This document shows positions 6,425-14,200 of a stretch of 15,325 bases of DNA, one piece after another (positions within the stretch are counted from its first letter, which is position 1; each line of letters starts with the position of its first letter). The DNA is from Candidatus Margulisiibacteriota bacterium (lineage in GTDB: Bacteria; Margulisbacteria; Termititenacia; Termititenacales; Termititenacaceae): NCBI GenBank assembly GCA_031279305.1, contig JAITIS010000074.1, positions 1 to 15,325 on the forward strand. The letters are read 5' to 3'. Both the position numbers and the translations under genes were made by a program. A model generated the notes under the pieces. It had not been told where the DNA came from, did no database searches, and saw nothing but the letters and a program-made list of their open reading frames with translations.

Positions 6425-6825
6425 TAAAAAGGTATATCGTCCTGCGTGCCAAATGGGTTTTCTGCGGTTTCCGGCGCGCTTTTCCCGGCGGACGGCGGCG
6501 GAGCGCCCGGAGCTAGGGTCCGCACCAGCGCGGCATTTACCTCGGTGTGCCAGACCCGGCTGCCGTTGTTTTCCGTTTGGGTGGTCTGGATTTTGCCTTC
6601 GACTAAAACCGCCGCGCCGGCCCGCGCGTTTTCCGCGGCATAGTCCGCCGCCCGGCCAAAAGCGACGATCGGAATGCTGTCATAATCCGTCTGGCCGTCC
6701 TGTCTGGGCGGACGCGCCACAGAAAGTGTAAATTTGCTCAAAGTCGTGTTATTGTCCGCTCCGAAGCGGGTCTCCGGTTTCGCTTGAACCGTGCCGAGCA
6801 GAATTATCCGGTTAAAGTTAGACAT
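6424..6825 (-). CDS. ssb: single-stranded DNA-binding protein, divergent core with acidic DDIPF tip (SSB1)
   Basis: This is a 133-residue SSB paralogue. The OB core (about 1-108) is recognisable: NRIILLGTVQAKPETRF, SKFTLSVARPP and VLVEGKIQT. It departs from the usual pattern more than the neighbouring SSB2, for example IPIVAFGRAADYAAENAR in place of the usual VVAWGKLAEIC region. The disordered tail (about 109-133, rich in P, G and A) ends GTQDDIPF, the classic motif for binding replication and repair proteins. ATG 6825 directly follows the rpsF stop (TAA 6828-6826), with a weak AAGG before it, so translation is probably coupled to rpsF. rpsF-ssb-rpsR is a widespread arrangement; the second ssb is the unusual part. 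Confidence 0.93.
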   Translation of the reverse strand: MSNFNRIILLGTVQAKPETRFGADNNTTLSKFTLSVARPPRQDGQTDYDSIPIVAFGRAADYAAENARAGAAVLVEGKIQTTQTENNGSRVWHTEVNAALVRTLAPGAPPPSAGKSAPETAENPFGTQDDIPF

Positions 6826-7128
6826 TTAGGCCTTTTTTAATTCCGCGGGAGGCACGCTGATGGTAATCATATAGCGCAAAATATTTTCATTGATCTTGAA
6901 GCGGGAGGTTATTTCTTTATTGAGCGTGCCCGGCCCCTCGTACTGCAGCAGGACATAGTGGCCGTGGGTGTTCTTGGCGATCAGCGTGGCCAGCTCGCGC
7001 TTGCCCCAAGCCTCCGTCTTGACGACTTTGCCGCCGCCGGATTCAATCAGCGCTTTGATTTTTTCGGTCAACTCTTTTTGCGCGGCTTCTTCCAAGTCAG
7101 GTTTGCTGATGTAAAGCAGATCGTACAT
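6826..7128 (-). CDS. rpsF: 30S ribosomal protein S6 (bS6)
   Basis: bS6 binds the central domain of 16S rRNA as a dimer with bS18, encoded three genes downstream. The 100-residue length, the start MYDLLYISKPDLEE, the segment EAWGKRELATLIAKNTHGHYVLLQYEG and the final FKINENILRYMI are typical. GGAGG lies 4 bases before the ATG. It is the first gene of the rpsF-ssb1-ssb2-rpsR-rplI operon and has its own promoter. The predicted leader is only about 27 bases and shows no clear S6:S18-type regulatory motif. Confidence 0.97.
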   Translation of the reverse strand: MYDLLYISKPDLEEAAQKELTEKIKALIESGGGKVVKTEAWGKRELATLIAKNTHGHYVLLQYEGPGTLNKEITSRFKINENILRYMITISVPPAELKKA

Positions 7129-7161
7129 ATTTCCTCCGTCAAGCTCTAAAAAAGGGTCGTA

Positions 7162-7190
7162 ATGATAGCAATTATTCGGTTTTGTGGCAA
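7162..7190 (-). promoter_or_regulatory. promoter of the rpsF operon
   Basis: Minus strand has TTGCCA (7190-7185), a 17-base spacer and TATCAT (7167-7162), preceded by TGC as an extended -10. Transcription would start near 7155, about 27 bases before the rpsF ATG. It lies in the gap between the membrane protein gene and rpsF, so the ribosomal operon can be transcribed apart from dnaN. Confidence 0.6.
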
Positions 7191-7195
7191 CCGGT

Positions 7196-7546
7196 CTATT
7201 TCCGCGGTTTGCGGGTCGTCAAAAAAGCGACCGGGATCAATCCGCCCAGCCCGCCTAGAAAAAGCGCCAGCAATCCGGCGAACAAAACCAACAAAAGGCA
7301 GCCGAAATTACCCAGTAATTTTTTCTTTTGCAGAATGCCCAGCGCGAGGCCTATTGTGAAAAACACCACTGCCGTTCCGCCGACCACCGCTCCGCTGTAT
7401 TCCGCCCGTTCTGCCCCGACAAACATTCCAGAAATTCCGCCCAGCAGCCCGCTTAATAAAATACCCAAAACCAGATACGCCAGATAAAAGCCCGCCGCCT
7501 GCCAGCCGGTCCGTTTATACGCCAAATCGGTGAGTTTCTTAAACAT
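7196..7546 (-). CDS. small membrane protein of unknown function
   Basis: I do not recognise this 116-residue protein. It has three probable membrane segments, at about 17-43, 51-72 and 81-109, with basic residues at the N-terminus (KK, YKR), between segments 2 and 3 (QKKK) and at the C-terminus (RKPRK). By the positive-inside rule this suggests that the loop and C-terminus are cytoplasmic. The segments are rich in glycine (GLLGGISG, GGLGGL), which favours tight helix packing. The ATG is one base after the dnaN stop, and GGAG lies about 10 bases upstream within dnaN, so it is probably translated with dnaN. Many bacteria have recF at this position; this protein bears no resemblance to it. Confidence 0.75.
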   Translation of the reverse strand: MFKKLTDLAYKRTGWQAAGFYLAYLVLGILLSGLLGGISGMFVGAERAEYSGAVVGGTAVVFFTIGLALGILQKKKLLGNFGCLLLVLFAGLLALFLGGLGGLIPVAFLTTRKPRK

Positions 7547-7547
7547 C

Positions 7548-8669
7548 CTATTTTGTCTCCGCGGTGCGGATCGGCATCACCACGTAGGTGAAATCTTTGC
7601 TGTCTTTGGGCGCGATGACGCCGGAAGAAAGCGGGCCGTTAAGCGTGATGACCACGCTGTCCTCTTCGATATTCTTAATAACATCGAGGATCAAGCGCAC
7701 GTTAAACGCGATGGGCTGCATATTTTCGCCTTCTTTTTGAATATCCACCAGCTCCGACACATTGCCGATGCTGGAGGTGTTGGCGGTGATCAGCAGTTTT
7801 TGATCCACCATTTCCAGCCGGATGATATTGGCCGCGGCGCTGGCGATGATAGACGCGCGATCTGAAGCCTCCAGCAAATCGCGGCGCAACAGAGTTATTT
7901 TGGTTTTTTGCTCTTTGGGGATGACCTGTTTATAATCCGGGAATTGCCCCTGAATCAGGCGCGAAACAAAATAGAGGCGCTTAAACTGAAAAGAGATCTG
8001 CTCTTTGGTCACAACGAGTTCCACGGCGCCCTGATAATCCTCCTGCTGCAAGATACGGTTGATCTCCTGCAAGGCGCGCGAGGGAATAATGATGCTCAAA
8101 GGCGCGGCTGAGGCGCCGCTTAAAACCGCGGTTTTCTTCGCCAGCCGAAAACCATCCGTGGCGACAAAACGCAGCTCTTGTTTTTCTTTTTCCAGCAGAA
8201 TGCCGTTTAAGAACTGCTTGGCTTCATCCAGCGAGACGGCAATGATTGTTTGTTTGATCAGATCACGCAAGAGGTCAGCATCAATGGTTATTTTTTCTCC
8301 GCCGGCTAATTTATGCAGCGCCGGAAAATCATCAACCGGCAAGCCGTGAATATTGGACTTGGAACGGCCGGCAGAAATCAAAATATTGTGGCCGCTGTCG
8401 ACTTTAAAAACCACCTCGCCTTCCGGCAGTTTGGCTATATAGCTGCTCAAAGTTTTAGCCGGAGCCAGCACGGCGCCCTCTTCCGCAACGTTGGCGTCAA
8501 TCAAAAGCTCGATGCCTATTTCCAGATCATTGCTGACCAGCTTCAATCCAGCGCGGCCGGCCTCTAACAGTATGTTGCCGATAATCGGCAGCGTGCTGCG
8601 CACGGACACCGCCTTTTCCACGATTTGCAGGGCGTTGTTTAGATCTGCTTTTGCACATTTGAATTCCAT
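7548..8669 (-). CDS. dnaN: DNA polymerase III beta subunit (sliding clamp)
   Basis: The clamp encircles DNA and tethers the replicative polymerase and many repair proteins through a hydrophobic pocket. The 373-residue length is typical. The start (MEFKCAKADLNNALQIVEKAV), the SVRSTLPIIGNILLEA segment and the C-terminal YVVMPIR, which lies by the partner-binding pocket, identify it. GGAGG lies 11 bases before the ATG, a rather long spacing. It follows dnaA after 271 bases that hold DnaA-box-like sites, and precedes a membrane protein gene by one base. Confidence 0.97.
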   Translation of the reverse strand: MEFKCAKADLNNALQIVEKAVSVRSTLPIIGNILLEAGRAGLKLVSNDLEIGIELLIDANVAEEGAVLAPAKTLSSYIAKLPEGEVVFKVDSGHNILISAGRSKSNIHGLPVDDFPALHKLAGGEKITIDADLLRDLIKQTIIAVSLDEAKQFLNGILLEKEKQELRFVATDGFRLAKKTAVLSGASAAPLSIIIPSRALQEINRILQQEDYQGAVELVVTKEQISFQFKRLYFVSRLIQGQFPDYKQVIPKEQKTKITLLRRDLLEASDRASIIASAAANIIRLEMVDQKLLITANTSSIGNVSELVDIQKEGENMQPIAFNVRLILDVIKNIEEDSVVITLNGPLSSGVIAPKDSKDFTYVVMPIRTAETK

Positions 8670-8940
8670 AATATTATTTACCTCCAGATATATTCAAAAT
8701 AATCATAATGTTCATAAGGGGTGTGGAAATCTGGATAACCCCGTTGTTTGATTTACCGGCAGATTATAACTGGATTTTCCGGGAAAAGCTACTTGGCAAC
8801 TTGTGCGTAAATAGGTGCATAAGTTTTAATGAACGCGGACTTATGCAGGCTGAAGCGAGGCCGCAGGAGCAGGCAAAAGATATTGAACAAGTTGTGCACA
8901 TAGTTGTGAACCAGCTTAGGGGCCGCGGCACAACCTAGGG
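8670..8940. other. dnaA-dnaN intergenic region, probable second part of oriC
   Basis: This 271-base gap has no coding signal I trust. DnaA-box-like sites (consensus TTATCCACA): TTATCCAGA on the minus strand at 8730-8738 (8/9), TGTGGAAAT at 8722-8730 (7/9), TGTGCGTAA at 8802-8810 (7/9) and GGTGCATAA at 8814-8822 (7/9). The stretch next to dnaN (about 8668-8712) is strongly AT-rich and could be the unwinding element. Origins split around dnaA, as in Bacillus subtilis, unwind on the dnaN side. Only one box is close to consensus, so the assignment rests on position plus clustering. Confidence 0.5.
8763..8768 (-). promoter_or_regulatory. possible -10 box for dnaN
   Basis: A perfect TATAAT on the minus strand lies about 95 bases upstream of the dnaN ATG. 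No good -35 is present at 16-18 bases. The DnaA box at 8730-8738 would lie just downstream of the transcription start, so DnaA might influence dnaN expression. Confidence 0.3.
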
Positions 8941-10275
8941 TTATCTGGCCAGAATTTCTTTTTTGAGATTGGTGATCAGATCCAGAATGGCGGGATCGGT
9001 TTTCAACATTTCGCGTATTTTGTCGCAGGCGTGCAGCACGGTGGTGTGATCGCGCCCGCCGAAATTGGAGCCGATTTTAGCCAGCGCCGAGGAAGTCATC
9101 TCTTTGGCGAGAAACATTGCGATCTGGCGGGCCAGCGCGATGTCTTTGGTGCGCACTTTGGCGGACAGCTCTTCGATGTCCATTTTGAAGGATTCGGAAA
9201 CCACCTGCTTGATCGTGCTGATCGTGATGTATTTTTCCTGATTGACGATAAAAAAATGCTTCAGCGTTTCGGCGGCAAACTCGACGGTCAGCGGCTCGTT
9301 GGTCAGCGCGGCGTTGGCCACCAGTCTGGTTAAAGCCCCTTCCAGATCGCGGACGTTGGAGGGTATTTGCTTGGCGATATATTCTAACACTTCGATTGGA
9401 ATAGGCCGGGCGTCGCCTTCCAATTTTTTTTGCAGAATGGCGATGCGGGTTTCCAGATCCGGCGGCTGAATATCCGTGACCAATCCCCAAGACAGGCGCG
9501 AGATCAAGCGCTCCTCGATATTCTGCAAATCTTTGGGCGGCCGGTCGGAATTAAGAATGATCTGTTTTTTGGCCTCGTACAGGGCGTTGAAGGCGTTAAA
9601 AAATTCTTCTTGACAGCGATCTTTGCCCATAAAAAACTGCACGTCGTCGATCATCAAAATATCGACGGAGCGGTATTTATTGCGGAAGGCGTTCCAGCGG
9701 TCCTGCCGGTTCTCGCGGATCGTGTCAATGGTCTCATTCACAAAATCTTCGGCCTTGACGTAGACGATCTTGATCTGCGGATTGAGCTTGAGCGCGCGCT
9801 GGGCGATGGCGTGCATCAGGTGTGTTTTGCCCAACCCTGAGCCGCCGCAGGTGAAAAGCGGGTTGTAAGCCGCCGCGGGTTTTTCGGCCACCGCCGCCGC
9901 CGCCGCGTGGGCGAAACGATTATTATTGCCGACCACAAAGGTTTCAAAAGTATAGCCGGGATTGAAGCTGGAAATCTGCGCGACCGGAGCCGGCCGGGCG
10001 GGACTTTCCGGCTCCTCGGCGATGCCAAAATTAAAATCTGGATTGACCGCGTACTCGATCAAAATGCTTTGTTGTAACTCGTTCTGGCAGATGTCCTGAA
10101 GCACGGGGGCGCAGCGCTCCCGCACCCAGCTCAAAAGGAACTGCGTGGGCACGGCGATGGTCAAGATGCCGTCGGCGAAAGAAACCATCCGCGCGGAGGA
10201 TACGAAAGTTTTGAAGCCGGGAGTGCTCAATTTCTTGCTCAGCCGCTCCAGCAGATCGTTCCAAAAAGCGTCCAT
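8941..10275 (-). CDS. dnaA: chromosomal replication initiator DnaA
   Basis: DnaA binds DnaA boxes and opens the origin in its ATP form. It has 444 residues with all four domains: domain I (about 1-80), a short linker (about 81-105), the AAA+ domain (about 106-325) and the C-terminal DNA-binding domain (about 335-444). Walker A is GGSGLGKT (144-151); serine at 146 replaces the usual valine. Walker B is ILMIDD (206-211), and NSDRPP (242-247) fits sensor 1. The DNA-binding signature GGRDHTTVLHACDKI (406-420) is complete. The N-terminus at ATG 10275 fits the family (FWNDLLERLSKKLS), but no Shine-Dalgarno is visible upstream. It is transcribed from a promoter embedded in DnaA boxes, toward dnaN, and diverges from a methyltransferase-carB pair. 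Confidence 0.98.
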   Translation of the reverse strand: MDAFWNDLLERLSKKLSTPGFKTFVSSARMVSFADGILTIAVPTQFLLSWVRERCAPVLQDICQNELQQSILIEYAVNPDFNFGIAEEPESPARPAPVAQISSFNPGYTFETFVVGNNNRFAHAAAAAVAEKPAAAYNPLFTCGGSGLGKTHLMHAIAQRALKLNPQIKIVYVKAEDFVNETIDTIRENRQDRWNAFRNKYRSVDILMIDDVQFFMGKDRCQEEFFNAFNALYEAKKQIILNSDRPPKDLQNIEERLISRLSWGLVTDIQPPDLETRIAILQKKLEGDARPIPIEVLEYIAKQIPSNVRDLEGALTRLVANAALTNEPLTVEFAAETLKHFFIVNQEKYITISTIKQVVSESFKMDIEELSAKVRTKDIALARQIAMFLAKEMTSSALAKIGSNFGGRDHTTVLHACDKIREMLKTDPAILDLITNLKKEILAR

Positions 10276-10330
10276 AGTAAAGGCTAAAACCCCGCAATTT
10301 ATCCACTATTTCCCCCTAATGTGGACAGAC

Positions 10331-10358
10331 AGTATACCTGAGCCCGGCAAAATGTCAA
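10331..10358 (-). promoter_or_regulatory. sigma-70-type promoter of dnaA
   Basis: Minus strand has TTGACA (10358-10353), a 16-base spacer and TATACT (10336-10331). Transcription would start near 10324, inside the DnaA-like box at 10320-10328, with another box at 10299-10307 in the leader. This arrangement fits repression of dnaA by its own product. The leader is about 50 bases. Confidence 0.6.
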
Positions 10359-10440
10359 TAACCCCGCGCTCAAAGGCAAGAAAAGCCCCAAAATTATGCA
10401 CCGCGGTGGATAATTGCGCGGTTATCCACAAAACGGCGCG

Positions 10441-10469
10441 TAGCCAATCTAGCCCGGCTGTGCTAAAAT
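10441..10469 (+). promoter_or_regulatory. possible promoter of the methyltransferase-carB pair
   Basis: TAGCCA (10441-10446), a 17-base spacer ending in TGC, and TAAAAT (10464-10469) give a weak -35 with a fair extended -10. Transcription would start about 14 bases before the methyltransferase ATG. The perfect DnaA box at 10422-10430 lies just upstream of the -35, so DnaA binding could influence this promoter too. Confidence 0.4.
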
Positions 10470-10489
10470 CCCTCGGACTGGCCGCAATT

Positions 10490-11215
10490 ATGACAGAGAT
10501 CGATTATACGGATTTTGATTATAAAAAAATTTTCTGGGAAAAAGGCGACCGGAGATATGAAGATTTTGCCGACCGGCTGGCCCTGCGGCGGTTATTGCCC
10601 AAAACCGGCGAAAAATTTTTGGATGTCTGCGGCGGGTTTGGCCGGCTGGCTGATGAGTATCTGGGACGCTACACGGAAGTCTGCCTGTTTGATTATGCGG
10701 AAAATCTGCTGAAACAGGCGCGCGCCGCGCACAGCCCGAAGCTAAAAACAGCGCAGGGCTCGGTCTATGCCCTGCCTTTTGCGGACGGAGAGTTTGACGC
10801 TTTGATTATGGTGCGGGCGGCGCATCATCTGGCCGATTTTCCCGCCGCCATCGCGGAAACAGCCCGCGTGCTCAAGCCCGGCGGCCGCGCCGTCGTCGAG
10901 ATTGCCAACAAAAGAAATTTGCTGGAAATCCTGCGCTGGTGTCTGGGGCGCTCCCAAATGCGCCCTTTTGCCCTGGAGCCGACCAGCCGCGGCGCCAAGG
11001 GCGTTTGGAATTTTCACCCGCTGTACGCCGAGCAGGTTTTCCGGGAAAGCGGCCTGCGCATTAAAAAAAGCCTGTCGGTTTCCGGCCTGCGCTTTGGGCC
11101 GCTTAAAAAAATACTGGGCCGCCGGCTGCTCTGCGCGCTGGAATATCCAAGTCAGCGCCTCGGAATGAAACTGACGCCTTCGCTCTATTATCTGCTGGAG
11201 AAACCAAATGCCTAA
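10490..11215 (+). CDS. class I SAM-dependent methyltransferase
   Basis: This 241-residue protein has the Rossmann-type SAM-binding fold. Motif I is FLDVCGGFGRLADEY (43-57). D68 after the second strand should contact the SAM ribose. LPFADGEFDALIMVRAAHHL (95-114) and RVLKPGG (126-132) match the later motifs of the UbiE/Methyltransf_11 type. The substrate is unknown. The frame stays open back to 10145, but that part overlaps dnaA and has no homology; ATG 10490 lies just before the fold begins. No Shine-Dalgarno is visible, so the start is only fairly sure. The end overlaps carB by 8 bases, so the two genes are probably coupled. rpmH is often found upstream of dnaA in other bacteria and is absent here. 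Confidence 0.88.
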   Translation: MTEIDYTDFDYKKIFWEKGDRRYEDFADRLALRRLLPKTGEKFLDVCGGFGRLADEYLGRYTEVCLFDYAENLLKQARAAHSPKLKTAQGSVYALPFADGEFDALIMVRAAHHLADFPAAIAETARVLKPGGRAVVEIANKRNLLEILRWCLGRSQMRPFALEPTSRGAKGVWNFHPLYAEQVFRESGLRIKKSLSVSGLRFGPLKKILGRRLLCALEYPSQRLGMKLTPSLYYLLEKPNA

Positions 11216-14200
11216 ACGCGCGGACTTAAAAAAAATAATGATTATCGGCGCGGGGCCTATCGTGATCGGACAGGCCTGTGAGTTTGATTACAGCGGCACG
11301 CAGGCCTGCAAGGCGCTCAAAAAAGAAGGCTACGCGATCGTGCTGGTCAACAGCAATCCCGCGACGATTATGACCGATCCGGAATTTGCCGACCGCACCT
11401 ACCTCGAGCCGATCCGTCCCGACATCGTCGCCAGAATTATCGAAAAAGAAAGACCGGACGCCCTGCTGCCGACAGTCGGCGGCCAGACCGCGCTCAACTG
11501 CGCGCTCGACTTGGCCGCGCTGGGCGTGCTGGAAAAATACCGGGTGGAGCTGATCGGCGCGGGACTGGAGGCCATTCGCAAGGCCGAAGACCGCAAGCTT
11601 TTCAAAGACGCGATGCAGAAAATCGGCCTCGATATGCCGCGCTCCAAAGAAGTATATTCCCTGGAGGAAGCGCGCGAGTTTATCAAAGAAATAAATTTTC
11701 CGGCGATTATCCGCCCGTCCTTTACGCTGGGCGGCACCGGCGGCGGGATCGCCTACAATGACGCGGATTTGGAGCGCATCGTGGGCGGCGGGCTGGAGCT
11801 GTCGCCCGCGCATCAGGTGCTGCTGGAGGAATCCATCATCGGCTGGAAAGAGATCGAGCTGGAGGTGATGCGCGACCGCAAAGACAACGCGGTGATCATC
11901 TGCTCCATCGAAAACCTTGATCCGATGGGCATTCACACCGGCGACTCTATTACTATCGCGCCGGTGCAGACCCTGACCGATGTGGAATATCAGCGCCTGC
12001 GCGACCGCGCCATCGCCGTGCTGCGCGAGGTCGGCGTGTCTACCGGCGGCTCCAATGTGCAGTTTGCGCTGGATCCCAAATCCGGGCGGATCTGTATCAT
12101 CGAAATGAATCCGCGCGTCTCGCGCTCTTCAGCGCTGGCCTCCAAAGCGACGGGCTTTCCGATCGCCAAGATCGCCGCGCTTTTGGCTGTGGGCTACACG
12201 CTTGACGAGATCCCTAACGATATTACAAAAGTCACGCCGGCTTCTTTTGAGCCGACGATCGACTATGTCGTGGCCAAAATCCCGCGGTTTGCTTTCGAAA
12301 AATTCCGCGACGCGGACGACACGCTTAACACCCAGATGAAATCCGTGGGCGAGTGTATGGCTATCGGCCGCACCTTCAAAGAAGCAATGCGCAAAGCCCT
12401 GCGCTCGCTGGAGATAAGCCCGCCGCAGTGCCAAGATGAGCTGCTGGAGGAAAAACTAAGCCGCCCCAACTGCGAGCGCGTCTGGTATGTCCTGCACGCT
12501 TTCCGGCGCGGCTATGCCGTCGAACGCGTTCACGAGTTGTCCGGCATAGATAAATGGTTTCTCCATCAGCTGGCGGAGCTGGCCGCGGAAACGCCGGAAG
12601 CGCTGGCGGCGGAGAACAAAGCGCGCGGCGTCAAGGGCGTGGTTTATAAAAAAGTCGACACCTGCGGCGCGGAATTTGAAGCCCAGACGCCCTATCTGTA
12701 TTCGACGCACGAACAGGAAGACGAGGCTGCGCCGACCGACCGGGAAAAAATTATTATTTTGGGCGGCGGGCCTAACCGGATCGGGCAGGGCATCGAGTTT
12801 GATTATTGCTGCGTGCACGCCTCTTTTGCCCTGCGCGCGGCCGGCTACGAGACGATAATGGTCAATAGCAATCCAGAGACCGTGTCCACGGATTACGACA
12901 CCTCGGACCGCCTGTATTTCGAGCCGCTGACCCACGCGGATGTGCTGAATATCGTGAAAACCGAAAAACCCGCCGGGCTGATCGTGCAGTACGGCGGCCA
13001 GACTCCGCTCAAGCTCTCGCTCAAGCTGGAGGCCGCCGGCGCCCGGATCATCGGCACGACGCCGCGGGACATCGACGTGGCCGAAGACCGCAAATTATTC
13101 GGCGCGCTGATGGACAAACTCGGCATCAAACAGCCGCCCAACGGCACGGCGACGTCCATCGAGCAGGCCGTCAAAGCGGCCGTCCGGATCACCTATCCCG
13201 TGATGGTGCGGCCGTCTTATGTGCTGGGCGGACGGGCAATGGAGATCGTTTATGACGAAGCCGGCCTCAGGCATTATATGAAAACCGCGGTGGAAGCCTC
13301 GCCGGAGCATCCGGTGCTGATCGATAAATTTCTGGAAGACGCCGTGGAGCTGGATGTGGACGCTATTTCTGACGGACGGGACACGGTCATCGCCGGCATT
13401 CTGGAGCACGTCGAGGAGGCCGGCATTCATTCCGGCGACTCGGCCTCGGTGCTGCCGACTTTTTCGCTTAGCCCAAAACTGCTGAAACTCGTCGAGGAAC
13501 ACACAGAAAAAATGGCCGCGGCGCTTAAAGTCGTCGGACTGATGAATGTGCAGTACGCTGTTAAGAACGGCGAAGTTTATGTGCTGGAGGTCAACCCGCG
13601 CGCCTCCCGCACCGTGCCTTTTGTGAGCAAGGCCACCGGCGTGCCTTGGGCCAAGCTCGGCGCGCTGGTGATGACCGGCCGCACGCTCCGGGAATTAAAA
13701 GTAAAACGGGTTATGCCGGAGTATTGGTCGGTTAAAGAAGCGGTGCTGCCTTTCGCCAAATTTCAAGGGCAGGATATTATGCTCTCGCCGGAAATGCGCT
13801 CGACCGGCGAAGTGATGGGCATCGATGAAAATTTTGGCATCGCCTACGCCAAATCGCAGATCGCCGCCGGCGAAAAACTGCCGGAACCGGGGCAGAAAAT
13901 TTTTATTTCCGTGACCGGCCAGTATAAAAATGACAAACTGCTCTGGGCCGCCCATAAATACCGCGAGCTGGGCTTCGGCCTGATCTGCACCAAAGGCACA
14001 GGCGAGTTCCTGCGCAAAAAAGGCTTGGAGGTCAACGACACTTACAAAATCCGCGAGGGACATCCGAATATCACCGACTTAATCGCCAATCACGAGATCG
14101 GCCTCATCGTAAACACGCCCTCCGGCAAGGGCGCCAGACAGGACGACTACTACATCCGGCAAGCCGGCCTGCGCCACAAAACTATGTGCGTGACCACCGT

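Larger units (their letters stand above)
10276..10489. other. dnaA upstream region with DnaA-box cluster, probable oriC
   Basis: The 214-base divergent gap holds five DnaA-box-like sites: TTATCCACT at 10299-10307 (8/9), TGTGGACAG at 10320-10328 (7/9), TTATGCACC at 10394-10402 (7/9), GGTGGATAA at 10405-10413 (8/9) and a perfect TTATCCACA at 10422-10430. Three of them fall within 37 bases (10394-10430). This density next to dnaA is the usual hallmark of an origin or a DnaA-autoregulated promoter. Its GC content is moderate, so the unwinding element is more likely in the AT-rich stretch on the dnaN side. Confidence 0.65.

Noticed and set aside
6414..6452. ATG 6452 as the start of ssb2
   Set aside because: It would overlap ssb1 by 29 bases and add 13 residues without homology; GTG 6413 has GAGGAG at proper spacing and begins at the conserved core.
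7129..7155. S6:S18-binding regulatory leader in front of rpsF
   Set aside because: The predicted leader is only about 27 bases and I could not find the bulged CCG hairpin typical of that element.
10145..10489. Extension of the methyltransferase by about 115 residues
   Set aside because: The added part overlaps the start of dnaA and the DnaA-box region and shows no methyltransferase features.
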